This document shows positions 11,601 to 26,478 of a DNA stretch of 64,000 bases, in pieces (within the stretch, counting starts at the first letter, position 1; the number at the start of each line of letters is the position of its first letter). Position numbers and translations under genes: made by a program. The stretch comes from Auanema rhodensis (taxonomy: Eukaryota > Nematoda > Chromadorea > Rhabditida > Rhabditidae): the NCBI GenBank assembly GCA_964057225.1, contig OZ059899.1:496001-560000 (forward strand), in the 5' to 3' direction. The notes beneath the pieces are model-generated. The model did not search any database and was not told the origin of the DNA. It saw nothing but the letters and a program-made list of their open reading frames with translations.

Positions 11601-14104
11601 TTCACGTGAAGCGAGTTACATACCAAGTGCACATCACGTGTACATTTAATTAGCATTAATTAAAGTTCACGTAAATTTCAAAGTCATGGTTACCATGAAC
11701 CAATATCAATAAAAATTTGTTTTTAGACTAATATGGACATGGGGAATCTAATTTTGAAAACCTCATCTCTTTATCTTTCACGTGAAGCGAGTTACATACC
11801 AAGTGCACATCACGTGTACATTTAATTAGCATAAATTAAAGTTCACGTAAATTTCAAAGTCATGGTTACCATGAACTAATATCAATAAAAATTTGTTTTT
11901 AGACTAATATGGACATGGGGAATCTAATTTTGAAAACCGCATCTCTTTATCTTTCACGTGAAGCGAGTTACATACCAAGTGCACATCACGTGTACATTTA
12001 ATTAGCATAAATTAAAGTTCACGTAAATTTCAAAGTCATGGTTACCATGAACCAATATCAATAAAAATTTGTTTTTAGACTAATATGGACATGGGGAATC
12101 TAATTTTGAAAACCGCATCTCTTTATCTTTCACGTGAAGCGAGTTACATACCAAGTGCACATCACGTGTACATTTAATTAGCATAAATTAAAGTTCACGT
12201 AAATTTCAAAGTCATGGTTACCATGAACCAATATCAATAAAAATTTGTTTTTAGACTAATATGGACATGGGGAATCTAATTTTGAAAACCGCATCTCTTT
12301 ATCTTTCACGTGAAGCGAGTTACATACCAAGTGCACATCACGTGTACATTTAATTAGCATAAATTAAAGTTCACGTAAATTTCAAAGTCATGGTTACCAT
12401 GCACCAATATCAATAAAAATTTGTTTTTAGACTAATATGGACATGGGGAATCTAATTTTGAAAACCGCATCTCTTTATCTTTCACGTGAAGCGAGTTACA
12501 TACCAAGTGCACATCACGTGTACATTTAATTAGCATAAATTAAAGTTCACGTAAATTTCAAAGTCATGGTTACCATGAACCAATATCAATAAAAATTTGT
12601 TTTTAGACTAATATGGACATGGGGAATCTAATTTTGAAAACCGCATCTCTTTATCGTTCACGTGAAGCGAGTTACATACCAAGTGCACATCACGTGTACA
12701 TTTAATTAGCATAAATTAAAGTTCACGTAAATTTCAAAGTCATGGTTACCATGAACCAATATCAATAAAAATTTGTTTTTAGACTAATATGGACATGGGG
12801 AATCTAATTTTGAAAACCGCATCTCTTTATCTTTCACGTGAAGCGAGTTACATACCAAGTGCACATCACGTGTACATTTAATTAGCATAAATTAAAGTTC
12901 ACGTAAATTTCAAAGTCATGGTTACCATGCACCAATATCAATAAAAATTTGTTTTTAGACTAATATGGACATGGGGAATCTAATTTTGAAAACCGCATCT
13001 CTTTATCTTTCACGTGAAGCGAGTTACATACCAAGTGCACATCACGTGTACATTTAATTAGCATAAATTAAAGTTCACGTAAATTTCAAAGTCATGGTTA
13101 CCATGAACCAATATCAATAAAAATTTGTTTTTAGACTAATATGGACATGGGGAATCTAATTTTGAAAACCGCATCTCTTTATCGTTCACGTGAAGCGAGT
13201 TACATACCAAGTGCACATCACGTGTACATTTAATTAGCATAAATTAAAGTTCACGTAAATTTCAAAGTCATGGTTACCATGCACCAATATCAATAAAAAT
13301 TTGTTTTTAGACTAATATGGACATGGGGAATCTAATTTTGGAAACCGCATCTCTTTATCTTTCACGTGAAGCGAGTTACATACCAAGAGCACATCACGTG
13401 TACATTTAATTAGCATAAATTGAAGTTCACGTAAATTTCAAAGTCATGGTTACCATGAACCAATATCAATAAAAATTTGTTTTTAGACTAATATGGACAT
13501 GGGAAATCTAATTTTGAAAACCGCATCTCTTTATCTTTCACGTGAAGCGAGTTACATACCAAGTGCACATCACGTGTACATTTAATTAGCATAAATTAAA
13601 GTTCACGTAAATTTCAAAGTCATGGTTACCATGCACCAATATCAATAAAAATTTGTTTTTAGACTAATATGGACATGGGGAATCTAATTTTGAAAACCGC
13701 ATCTCTTTATCTTTCACGTGAAGCGAGTTACATACCAAGTGCACATCACGTGTACATTTAATTAGCATAAATTGAAGTTCACGTAAATTTCAAAGTCATG
13801 GTTACCATGCACCAATATCAATAAAAATTTGTTTTTAGACTAATATGGACATGGGGAATCTAATTTTGAAAACCGCATCTCTTTATCTTTCACGTGAAGC
13901 GAGTTACATACCAAGTGCACATCACGTGTACATTTAATTAGCATAAATTAAAGTTCACGTAAATTTCAAAGTCATGGTTACCATGAACCAATATCAATAA
14001 AAATTTGTTTTTAGACTAATATGGACATGGGGAATCTAATTTTGAAAACCGCATCTCTTTATCTTTCACGTGAAGCGAGTTACATACCAAGTGCACATCA
14101 CGTG
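8649..14104 (+). repeat. Insert-free monomer stretch between copies 4 and 5
   Basis: About 30 monomers with no insert and only scattered variants. These include ACATAGGG near 8923, AAATTCCAAAG near 9034, GAAGCAATATC near 11521, GCATTAATT near 11655, AACCTCATC near 11759 and GAACTAATATC near 11872. Several reappear in the right half in reverse order. Short-period HOR structure is weaker here than at 1-8 kb. The only open frames of any length are read-through products of point mutations at 11024 and 11202 and are not genes. Confidence 0.85.
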
Positions 14105-14307
14105 AACCTTATAACCTGTGATTCGAACTTATAACCTGTGATTCGAACTATAACCTGTGATTCGAACCTATAACCTGTGATTCGAACGTATAACCTGTGA
14201 TTCGAACGTATAACCTGTGATTCGAACTTATAACCTGTGATTCGAACTTATAACCTGTGATTCGAACTTATAACCTGTGATTCGAACAATAAACCCGTTC
14301 AAACGTG
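14105..14307 (+). repeat. Nested minisatellite insert, copy 5
   Basis: Last insert in the left orientation. It is 203 bp with nine intact units and the AATAAACCC tail. It lies 5659 bp after copy 4, which equals 379 + 30 x 176. No further insert occurs until 46093, over 31 kb away and in inverted orientation. Confidence 0.92.
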
Positions 14308-14743
14308 TACATTTAATTAGCATAAATTAAAGTTCACGTAAATTTCAAAGTCATGGTTACCATGCACCAATATCAATAAAAATTTGTTTTTAGACTAATA
14401 TGGACATGGGGAATCTAATTTTGAAAACCGCATCTCTTTATCTTTCACGTGAAGCGAGTTACATACCAAGTGCACATCACGTGTACATTTAATTAGCATA
14501 AATTAAAGTTCACGTAAATTTCAAAGTCATGGTTACCATGCACCAATATCAATAAAAATTTGTTTTTAGACTAATATGGACATGGGGAATCTAATTTTGA
14601 AAACCGCATCTCTTTATCTTTCACGTGAAGCGAGTTACATACCAAGTGCACATCACGTGTACATTTAATTAGCATAAATTAAAGTTCACGTAAATTTCAA
14701 AGTCATGGTTACCATGCACCAATATCAATAAAAATTTGTTTTT

Positions 14744-16327
14744 AGACTAATATGGACATGGGGAATCTAATTTTGTAAACCGCATCTCTTTATCTTTCAC
14801 GTGAAGCGAGTTACATACCAAGTGCACATCACGTGTACATTTAATTAGCATAAATTAAAGTTCACGTAAATTTCAAAGTCATGGTTACCATGAACCAATA
14901 TCAATAAAAATTTGTTTTTAGACTAATATGGACATGGGGAATCTAATTTTGAAAACCGCATCTCTTTATCTTTCACGTGAAGCGAGTTACATACCAAGTG
15001 CACATCACGTGTACATTTAATTAGCATAAAATAAAGTTCACGTAAATTTCAAAGTCATGGTTACCATGCACCAATATCAATAAAAATTTGTTTTTAGACT
15101 AATATGGACATGGGGAATCTAATTTTGAAAACCGCATCTCTTTATCATTCACGTGAAGCGAGTAACATACTAAGTGCACATCACGTGTACATTTAATTAG
15201 CATAAATTAAAGTTCACGTAAATTTCAAAGTCATGGTTACCATGCACCAATATCAATAAAAATTTGTTTTTAGACTAATATGGACATGGGGAATCTAATT
15301 TTGAAAACCGCATCTCTTCATCTTTCACGTGAAGCGAGTTACATACCAAATGCACATCACGTGTACATTTAATTAGCATAAATTAAAGTTCACGTAAATT
15401 TCAAAGTCATGGTTACCATGCACCAATATCAATAAAAATTTGTTTTTAGACTAATATGGACATGGGGAATCTAATTTTGAAAACCGCATCTCTTTATCTT
15501 TCACGTGAAGCGAGTTACATACCAAGTGCACATCACGTGTACATTTAATTAGCATAAATTAAAGTTCACGTAAATTTCAAAGTCATGGTTACCATGCACC
15601 AATATCAATAAAAATTTGTTTTTAGACTAATATGGACATGGGGAATCTAATTTTGAAAACCGCATCTCTTTATCATTCACGTGAAGCGAGTAACATACTA
15701 AGTGCACATCACGTGTACATTTAATTAGCATAAATTAAAGTTCACGTAAATTTCAAAGTCATGGTTACCATGCACCAATATCAATAAAAATTTGTTTTTA
15801 GACTAATATGGACATGGGGAATCTAATTTTGTAAACCGCATCTCTTTATCTTTCACGTGAAGCGAGTTACATACCAAGTGCACATCACGTGTACATTTAA
15901 TTAGCATAAATTAAAGTTCTCGTAAATTTCAAAGTCATGGTTACCATGAACCAATATCAATAAAAATTTGTTTTTAGACTAATATGGACATGGGGAATCT
16001 AATTTTGAAAACCGCATCTCTTTATCTTTCACGTGAAGCGAGTTACATACCAAGTGCACATCACGTGTACATTTAATTAGCATAAATTAAAGTTCACGTA
16101 AATTTCAAAGTCATGGTTACCATGCACCAATATCAATAAAAATTTGTTTTTAGACTAATATGGACATGGGGAATCTAATTTTGAAAACCGCATCTCTTTA
16201 TCATTCACGTGAAGCGAGTAACATACTAAGTGCACATCACGTGTACATTTAATTAGCATAAATTAAAGTTCACGTAAATTTCAAAGTCATGGTTACCATG
16301 CACCAATATCAATAAAAATTTGTTTTT
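14744..16327 (+). repeat. Duplicated three-monomer block
   Basis: A block starting with a TTTTGTAAACC monomer and ending with a TTTATCATTC / GAGTAACATACTAAG monomer occurs at 14744-15271 and again at 15800-16327, 1056 bp apart. The ATCATTC type also occurs between them, so it recurs every 528 bp (15141, 15669, 16197). The inverted form of this type is found near 47171. Confidence 0.75.
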
Positions 16328-17559
16328 AGACTAATATGGACATGGGGAATCTAATTTTGAAAACCGCATCTCTTTATCTTTCACGTGAAGCGAGTTACAT
16401 ACCAAGTGCACATCACGTGTACATTTAATTAGCATAAATTAAAGTTCACGTAAATTTCAAAGTCATGGTTACCATGAACCAATATCAATAAAAATTTGTT
16501 TTTAGACTAATATGGACATGGGGAATCTAATTTTGAAAACCGCATCTCTTTATCTTTCACGTGAAGCGAGTTACATACCAAGTGCACATCACGTGTACAT
16601 TTAATTAGCATAAATTAAAGTTCACGTAAATTTCAAAGTCATGGTTACCATGCACCAATATCAATAAAAATTTGTTTTTAGACTAATATGGACATGGGGA
16701 ATCTAATTTTGAAAACCGCATCTCTTTATCTTTCACGTGAAGCGAGTTACATACCAAGTGCACATCACGTGTACATTTAATTAGCATAAATTAAAGTTCA
16801 CGTAAATTTCAAAGTCATGGTTACCATGAACCAATATCAATAAAAATTTGTTTTTAGACTAATATGGACATGGGGAATCTAATTTTGAAAACCGCATCTC
16901 TTTATCTTTCACGTGAAGCGAGTTACATACCAAGTGCACATCACGTGTACATTTAATTAGCATAAATTAAAGTTCACGTAAATTTCAAAGTCATGGTTAC
17001 CATGAACCAATATCAATAAAAATTTGTTTTTAGACTAATATGGACATGGGGAATCTAATTTTGAAAACCGCATCTCTTTATCTTTCACGTGAAGCGAGTT
17101 ACATACCAAGTGCACATCACGTGTACATTTAATTAGCATAAATTAAAGTTCACGTAAATTTCAAAGTCATGGTTACCATGAACCAATATCAATAAAAATT
17201 TGTTTTTAGACTAATATGGACATGGGGAATCTAATTTTGAAAACCGCATCTCTTTATCTTTCACGTGAAGCGAGTTACATACCAAGTGCACATCACGTGT
17301 ACATTTAATTAGCATAAATCAAAGTTCACGTAAATTTCAAAGTCATGGTTACCATGAACCAATATCAATAAAAATTTGTTTTTAGACTAATATGGACATG
17401 GGGAATCTAATTTTGAAAACCGCATCTCTTTATCTTTCACGTGAAGCGAGTTACATACCAAGTGCACATCACGTGTACATTTAATTAGCATAAATTAAAG
17501 TTCACGTAAATTTCAAAGTCATGGTTACCATGCACCAATATCAATAAAAATTTGTTTTT

Positions 17560-20023
17560 AGACTAAAATGGACATGGGGAATCTAATTTTGAAAACCGCA
17601 TCTCTTTATCTTTCACGTGAAGCGAGTTACATACCAAGTGCACATCACGTGTACATTTAATTAGCATAAATTAAAGTTCACGTAAATTTCAAAGTCATGG
17701 TTACCATGAACCAATATCAATAAAAATTTGTTTTTAGACTAATATGGACATGGGGAATCTAATTTTGAAAACCGCATCTCTTTATCTTTCACGTGAAGCG
17801 AGTTACATACCAAGTGCACATCACGTGTACATTTAATTAGCATAAATTAAAGTTCACGTAAATTTCAAAGTCATGGTTACCATGAACCAATATCAATAAA
17901 AATTTGTTTTTAGACTAATATGGACATGGGGAATCTAATTTTGAAAACCGCATCTCTTTATCTTTCACGTGAAGCGAGTTACATACCAAGTGCACATCAC
18001 GTGTACATTTAATTAGCATAAATTAAAGTTCACGTAAATTTCAAAGTCATGGTTACCATGAACCAATATCAATAAAAATTTGTTTTTAGACTAATATGGA
18101 CATGGGGAATCTAATTTTGAAAACCGCATCTCTTTATCTTTCACGTGAAGCGAGTTACATTCCAAGTGCACATCACGTGTACATTTAATTAGCATAAATC
18201 AAAGTTCACGTAAATTTCAATGTCATGGTTACCATGAACCAATATCAATAAAAATTTGTTTTTAGACTAATATGGACATGGGGAATCTAATTTTGAAAAC
18301 CGCATCTTTTTATCTTTCACGTGAAGCGAGTTACATACCAAGTGCACATCACGTGTACATTTAATTAGCATAAATTAAAGTTCACGTAAATTTCAAAGTC
18401 ATGGTTACCATGCACCAATATCAATAAAAATTTGTTTTTAGACTAATATGGACATGGGGAATCTAATTTTGAAAACCGCATCTCTTTATCTTTCACGTGA
18501 AGCGAGTTACATACCAAGTGCACATCACGTGTATATTTAATTAGCATAAATTAAAGTTCACGTAAATTTCAAAGTCATGGTTACCATGCACCAATATCAA
18601 TAAAAATTTGTTTTTAGACTAATATGGACATGGGGAATCTAATTTTGAAAACCGCATCTCTTTATCTTTCACGTGAAGCGAGTTACATACCAAGTGCACA
18701 TCACGTGTACATTTAATTAGCATAAATTAAAGTTCACGTAAATTTCAAAGTCATGGTTACCATGCACCAATATCAATAAAAATTTGTTTTTAGACTAAAA
18801 TGGACATGGGGAATCTAATTTTGAAAACCGCATCTCTTTATCTTTCACGTGAAGCGAGTTACATACCAAGTGCACATCACGTGTACATTTAATTAGCATA
18901 AATTAAAGTTCACGTAAATTTCAAAGTCATGGTTACCATGAACCAATATCAATAAAAATTTGTTTTTAGACTAATATGGACATGGGGAATCTAATTTTGA
19001 AAACCGCATCTCTTTATCTTTCACGTGAAGCGAGTTACATACCAAGTGCACATCACGTGTACATTTAATTAGCATAAATTAAAGTTCACGTAAATTTCAA
19101 AGTCATGGTTACCATGAACCAATATCAATAAAAATTTGTTTTTAGACTAATATGGACATGGGGAATCTAATTTTGAAAACCGCATCTCTTTATCTTTCAC
19201 GTGAAGCGAGTTACATACCAAGTGCACATCACGTGTACATTTAATTAGCATAAATTAAAGTTCACGTAAATTTCAAAGTCATGGTTACCATGAACCAATA
19301 TCAATAAAAATTTGTTTTTAGACTAATATGGACATGGGGAATCTACTTTTGAAAACCGCATCTCTTTATCTTTCACGTGAAGCGAGTTACATACCAAGTG
19401 CACATCACGTGTACATTTAATTAGCATAAATCAAAGTTCACGTAAATTTCAATGTCATGGTTACCATGAACCAATATCAATAAAAATTTGTTTTTAGACT
19501 AATATGGACATGGGGAATCTAATTTTGAAAACCGCATCTTTTTATCTTTCACGTGAAGCGAGTTACATACCAAGTGCACATCACGTGTACATTTAATTAG
19601 CATAAATTAAAGTTCACGTAAATTTCAAAGTCATGGTTACCATGCACCAATATCAATAAAAATTTGTTTTTAGACTAATATGGACATGGGGAATCTAATT
19701 TTGAAAACCGCATCTCTTTATCTTTCACGTGAAGCGAGTTACATACCAAGTGCACATCACGTGTACATTTAATTAGCATAAATTAAAGTTCACGTAAATT
19801 TCAAAGTCATGGTTACCATGAACCAATATCAATAAAAATTTGTTTTTAGACTAATATGGACATGGGGAATCTAATTTTGAAAACCGCATCTCTTTATCTT
19901 TCACGTGAAGCGAGTTACATACCAAGTGCACATCACGTGTACATTTAATTAGCATAAATTAAAGTTCACGTAAATTTCAAAGTCATGGTTACCATGCACC
20001 AATATCAATAAAAATTTGTTTTT
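17560..20023 (+). repeat. Tandem seven-monomer HOR (1232 bp x 2)
   Basis: Three diagnostic variants repeat at exactly 1232 bp: GACTAAAATG (17561, 18793), AGCATAAATC (18191, 19423) and CGCATCTTTT (18301, 19533). The implied units are 17560-18791 and 18792-20023. The second ends exactly where the first short monomer begins. No insert is present. Confidence 0.8.
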
Positions 20024-20142
20024 AGACTACTTTTGACTGTTTTTAGACCCATCACGTGTACATTTAATTAGCATAAATTAAAGTTCACGTAAATTTCAAA
20101 GTCATGGTTACCATGCACCAATATCAATAAAAATTTGTTTTT
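20024..20142 (+). repeat. 119-bp short monomer with patch, copy 1
   Basis: Monomer positions 7-83 (77 bp) are missing and replaced by the 20-bp patch CTTTTGACTGTTTTTAGACC. The normal sequence resumes at CATCACGTG. The patch repeats TGTTTTTAGAC, which also precedes it, so it looks like templated filler from error-prone repair or replication slippage. The first palindrome TTCACGTGAA is lost and the second CACGTG is retained. All seven copies have the same joins, so one event was amplified. Confidence 0.9.
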
Positions 20143-20670
20143 AGACTAATATGGACATGGGGAATCTAATTTTGAAAACCGCATCTCTTTATCTTTCACG
20201 TGAAGCGAGTTACATACCAAGTGCACATCACGTGTACATTTAATTAGCATAAATTAAAGTTCACGTAAATTTCAAAGTCATGGTTACCATGAACCAATAT
20301 CAATAAAAATTTGTTTTTAGACTAATATGGACATGGGGAATCTAATTTTGAAAACCGCATCTCTTTATCTTTCACGTGAAGCGAGTTACATACCAAGTGC
20401 ACATCACGTGTACATTTAATTAGCATAAATCAAAGTTCACGTAAATTTCAATGTCATGGTTACCATGAACCAATATCAATAAAAATTTGTTTTTAGACTA
20501 ATATGGACATGGGGAATCTAATTTTGAAAACCGCATCTTTTTATCTTTCACGTGAAGCGAGTTACATACCAAGTGCACATCACGTGTACATTTAATTAGC
20601 ATAAATTAAAGTTCACGTAAATTTCAAAGTCATGGTTACCATGCACCAATATCAATAAAAATTTGTTTTT

Positions 20671-22254
20671 AGACTAATATGGACATGGGGAATCTAATTT
20701 TGAAAACCGCATCTCTTTATCTTTCACGTGAAGCGAGTTACATACCAAGTGCACATCACGTGTACATTTAATTAGCATAAATTAAAGTTCACGTAAATTT
20801 CAAAGTCATGGTTACCATGAACCAATATCAATTAATATTTGTTTTTAGACTAATATGGACATGGGGAATCTAATTTTGAAAACCGCATCTCTTTATCTTT
20901 CACGTGAAGCGAGTTACATACCAAGTGCACATCACGTGTACATTTAATTAACATAAATTAAAGTTCACGTAAATTTCAAAGTCATGGTTACCATGAACCA
21001 ATATCAATAAAAATTTGTTTTTAGACTAATATGGACATGGGGAATCTAATTTTGAAAACCGCATCTCTTTATCTTTCACGTGAAGCGAGTTACATACCAA
21101 GTGCACATCACGTGTACATTTAATTAGCATAAATTAAAGTTCACGTAAATTTCAAAGTCATGGTTACCATGCACCAATATCAATAAAAATTTGTTTTTAG
21201 ACTAATATGGACATGGGGAATCTAATTTTGAAAACCGCATCTCTTTATCTTTCACGTGAAGCGAGTTACATACCAAGTGCACATCACGTGTACATTTAAT
21301 TAACATAAATTAAAGTTCACGTAAATTTCAAAGTCATGGTTACCATGAACCAATATCAATAAAAATTTGTTTTTAGACTAATATGGACATGGGGAATCTA
21401 ATTTTGAAAACCGCATCTCTTTATCTTTCACGTGAAGCGAGTTACATACCAAGTGCACATCACGTGTACATTTAATTAGCATAAATTAAAGTTCACGTAA
21501 ATTTCAAAGTCATGGTTACCATGAACCAATATCAATTAATATTTGTTTTTAGACTAATATGGACATGGGGAATCTAATTTTGAAAACCGCATCTCTTTAT
21601 CTTTCACGTGAAGCGAGTTACATACCAAGTGCACATCACGTGTACATTTAATTAGCATAAATTAAAGTTCACGTAAATTTCAAAGTCATGGTTACCATGC
21701 ACCAATATCAATAAAAATTTGTTTTTAGACTAATATGGACATGGGGAATCTAATTTTGAAAACCGCATCTCTTTATCTTTCACGTGAAGCGAGTTACATA
21801 CCAAGTGCACATCACGTGTACATTTAATTAGCATAAATTAAAGTTCACGTAAATTTCAAAGTCATGGTTACCATGCACCAATATCAATAAAAATTTGTTT
21901 TTAGACTAATATGGACATGGGGAATCTAATTTTGAAAACCGCATCTCTTTATCTTTCACGTGAAGCGAGTTACATACCAAGTGCACATCACGTGTACATT
22001 TAATTAACATAAATTAAAGTTCACGTAAATTTCAAAGTCATGGTTACCATGAACCAATATCAATAAAAATTTGTTTTTAGACTAATATGGACATGGGGAA
22101 TCTAATTTTGAAAACCGCATCTCTTTATCTTTCACGTGAAGCGAGTTACATACCAAGTGCACATCACGTGTACATTTAATTAGCATAAATTAAAGTTCAC
22201 GTAAATTTCAAAGTCATGGTTACCATGAACCAATATCAATTAATATTTGTTTTT
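20671..22254 (+). repeat. Four-monomer HOR (704 bp)
   Basis: The variant CAATTAATATTTG occurs with its ATTAAT at 20831, 21535 and 22239, each 704 bp apart. The TTAACATAAA variant recurs at 21300 and 22004, also 704 bp apart. This indicates local tandem amplification of a four-monomer block shortly after the first short monomer. Confidence 0.8.
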
Positions 22255-23310
22255 AGACTAATATGGACATGGGGAATCTAATTTTGAAAACCGCATCTCT
22301 TTATCATTCACGTGAAGCGAGTAACATACTAAGTGCACATCACGTGTACATTTAATTAGCATAAATTAAAGTTCACGTAAATTTCAAAGTCATGGTTACC
22401 ATGCACCAATATCAATAAAAATTTGTTTTTAGACTAATATGGACATGGGGAATCTAATTTTGAAAACCGCATCTCTTTATCTTTCACGTGAAGAGAGTTA
22501 CATACCAAGTGCACATCACGTGTACATTTAATTAGCATAAATTAAAGTTCACGTAAATTTCAAAGTCATGGTTACCATGCACCAATATCAATAAAAATTT
22601 GTTTTTAGACTAATATGGACATGGGGAATCTAATTTTGAAAACCGCATCTCTTCATCTTTCACGTGAAGCGAGTTACATACCAAGTGCACATCACGTGTA
22701 CATTTAATTAGCATAAATTAAAGTTCACGTAAATTTCAAAGTCATGGTTACCATGCACCAATATCAATAAAAATTTGTTTTTAGACTAATATGGACATGG
22801 GGAATCTAATTATGAAAACCGCATCTCTTCATCTTTCACGTGAAGCGAGTTACATACCAAGTGCACATCACGTGTACATTTAATTAGCATAAATTAAAGT
22901 TCACGTAAATTTCAAAGTCATGGTTACCATGCACCAATATCAATAAAAATTTGTTTTTAGACTAATATGGACATGGGGAATCTAATTTTGAAAACCGCAT
23001 CTCTTCATCTTTCACGTGAAGCGAGTTACATACCAAGTGCACATCACGTGTACATTTAATTAGCATAAATTAAAGTTCACGTAAATTTCAAAGTCATGGT
23101 TACCATGCACCAATATCAATAAAAATTTGTTTTTAGACTAATATGGACATGGGGAATCTAATTTTGAAAACCGCATCTCTTTATCTTTCACGTGAAGCGA
23201 GTTACATACCAAGTGCACATCACGTGTACATTTAATTAGCATAAATTAAAGTTCACGTAAATTTCAAAGTCATGGTTACCATGAACCAATATCAATAAAA
23301 ATTTGTTTTT

Positions 23311-26300
23311 AGACTAATATGGACATGGGGAATCTAATTTTGAAAACCGCATCTCTTTATCTTTCACGTGAAGCGAGTTACATACCAAGTGCACATCACG
23401 TGTACATTTAATTAGCATTAATTAAAGTTCACGTAAATTTCAAAGTCATGGTTACCATGAACCAATATCAATAAAAATTTGTTTTTAGACTAATATGGAC
23501 ATGGGGAATCTAATTTTGAAAACCTCATCTCTTTATCTTTCACGTGAAGCGAGTTACATACCAAGTGCACATCACGTGTACATTTAATTAGCATAAATTA
23601 AAGTTCACGTAAATTTCAAAGTCATGGTTACCATGAACTAATATCAATAAAAATTTGTTTTTAGACTAATATGGACATGGGGAATCTAATTTTGAAAACC
23701 GCATCTCTTTATCTTTCACGTGAAGCGAGTTACATACCAAGTGCACATCACGTGTACATTTAATTAGCATAAATTAAAGTTCACGTAAATTTCAAAGTCA
23801 TGGTTACCATGAACCAATATCAATAAAAATTTGTTTTTAGACTAATATGGACATGGGGAATCTAATTTTGAAAACCGCATCTCTTTATCTTTCACGTGAA
23901 GCGAGTTACATACCAAGTGCACATCACGTGTACATTTAATTAGCATAAATTAAAGTTCACGTAAATTTCAAAGTCATGGTTACCATGCACCAATATCAAT
24001 AAAAATTTGTTTTTAGACTAATATGGACATGGGGAATCTAATTTTGAAAACCGCATCTCTTTATCTTTCACGTTAAGCGAGTTACATACCAAGTGCACAT
24101 CACGTGTACATTTAATTAGCATAAATTAAAGTTCACGTAAATTTCAAAGTCATGGTTACCATGCACCAATATCAATAAAAATTTGTTTTTAGACTAATAT
24201 GGACATGAGGAATCTAATTTTGAAAACCGCATCTCTTCATCTTTCACGTGAAGCGAGTTACATACCAAGTGCACATCACGTGTACATTTAATTAGCATAA
24301 ATTAAAGTTCACGTAAATTTCAAAGTCATGGTTACCATGCACCAATATCAATAAAAATTTGTTTTTAGACTAATATGGACATGGGGAATCTAATTTTGAA
24401 AACCGCATCTCTTTATCTTTCACGTGAAGCGAGTTACATACCAAGTGCACATCACGTGTACATTTAATTAGCATTAATTAAAGTTCACGTAAATTTCAAA
24501 GTCATGGTTACCATGAACCAATATCAATAAAAATTTGTTTTTAGACTAATATGGACATGGGGAATCTAATTTTGAAAACCTCATCTCTTTATCTTTCACG
24601 TGAAGCGAGTTACATACCAAGTGCACATCACGTGTACATTTAATTAGCATAAATTAAAGTTCACGTAAATTTCAAAGTCATGGTTACCATGAACTAATAT
24701 CAATAAAAATTTGTTTTTAGACTAATATGGACATGGGGAATCTAATTTTGAAAACCGCATCTCTTTATCTTTCACGTGAAGCGAGTTACATACCAAGTGC
24801 ACATCACGTGTACATTTAATTAGCATAAATTAAAGTTCACGTAAATTTCAAAGTCATGGTTACCATGAACCAATATCAATAAAAATTTGTTTTTAGACTA
24901 ATATGGACATGGGGAATCTAATTTTGAAAACCGCATCTCTTTATCTTTCACGTGAAGCGAGTTACATACCAAGTGCACATCACGTGTACATTTAATTAGC
25001 ATAAATTAAAGTTCACGTAAATTTCAAAGTCATGGTTACCATGCACCAATATCAATAAAAATTTGTTTTTAGACTAATATGGACATGGGGAATCTAATTT
25101 TGAAAACCGCATCTCTTTATCTTTCACGTGAAGCGAGTTACATACCAAGTGCACATCACGTGTACATTTAATTAGCATAAATTAAAGTTCACGTAAATTT
25201 CAAAGTCATGGTTACCATGCACCAATATCAATAAAAATTTGTTTTTAGACTAATATGGACATGAGGAATCTAATTTTGAAAACCGCATCTCTTCATCTTT
25301 CACGTGAAGCGAGTTACATACCAAGTGCACATCACGTGTACATTTAATTAGCATAAATTAAAGTTCACGTAAATTTCAAAGTCATGGTTACCATGCACCA
25401 ATATCAATAAAAATTTGTTTTTAGACTAATATGGACATGGGGAATCTAATTTTGAAAACCGCATCTCTTTATCTTTCACGTGAAGCGAGTTACATACCAA
25501 GTGCACATCACGTGTACATTTAATTAGCATAAATCAAAGTTCACGTAAATTTCAAAGTCATGGTTACCATGAACCAATATCAATAAAAATTTGTTTTTAG
25601 ACTAATATGGACATGGGGAATCTAATTTTGAAAACCGCATCTCTTTATCTTTCACGTGAAGCGAGTTACATACCAAGTGCACATCACGTGTACATTTAAT
25701 TAGCATAAATTAAAGTTCACGTAAATTTCAAAGTCATGGTTACCATGCACCAATATCAATAAAAATTTGTTTTTAGACTAATATGGACATGGGGAATCTA
25801 ATTTTGAAAACCGCATCTCTTTATCTTTCACGTGAAGCGAGTTACATACCAAGTGCACATCACGTGTACATTTAATTAGCATAAATTAAAGTTCACGTAA
25901 ATTTCAAAGTCATGGTTACCATGCACCAATATCAATAAAAATTTGTTTTTAGACTAATATGGACATGAGGAATCTAATTTTGAAAACCGCATCTCTTCAT
26001 CTTTCACGTGAAGCGAGTTACATACCAAGTGCACATCACGTGTACATTTAATTAGCATAAATTAAAGTTCACGTAAATTTCAAAGTCATGGTTACCATGC
26101 ACCAATATCAATAAAAATTTGTTTTTAGACTAATATGGACATGGGGAATCTAATTTTGAAAACCGCATCTCTTTATCTTTCACGTGAAGCGAGTTACATA
26201 CCAAGTGCACATCACGTGTACATTTAATTAGCATTAATTAAAGTTCACGTAAATTTCAAAGTCATGGTTACCATGAACCAATATCAATAAAAATTTGTTT

Positions 26301-26478
26301 TTAGACTAATATGGACATGGGGAATCTAATTTTGAAAACCTCATCTCTTTATCTTTCACGTGAAGCGAGTTACATACCAAGTGCACATCACGTGTACATT
26401 TAATTAGCATAAATTAAAGTTCACGTAAATTTCAAAGTCATGATTACCATGAACTAATATCAATAAAAATTTGTTTTT
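23311..26478 (+). repeat. Repeated block tagged GCATTAATT / AACCTCATC / GAACTAAT
   Basis: Two adjacent monomers with these three variants occur at 23311, 24367 and 26127. The separations are 1056 bp (six monomers) and 1760 bp (ten monomers). A GACATGAGG variant repeats at 24201, 25257 and 25961. The same tagged pair is found once at about 11.65 kb and, inverted, near 52.4-52.6 kb, so this block is a re-amplified piece of an older segment. Confidence 0.8.
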
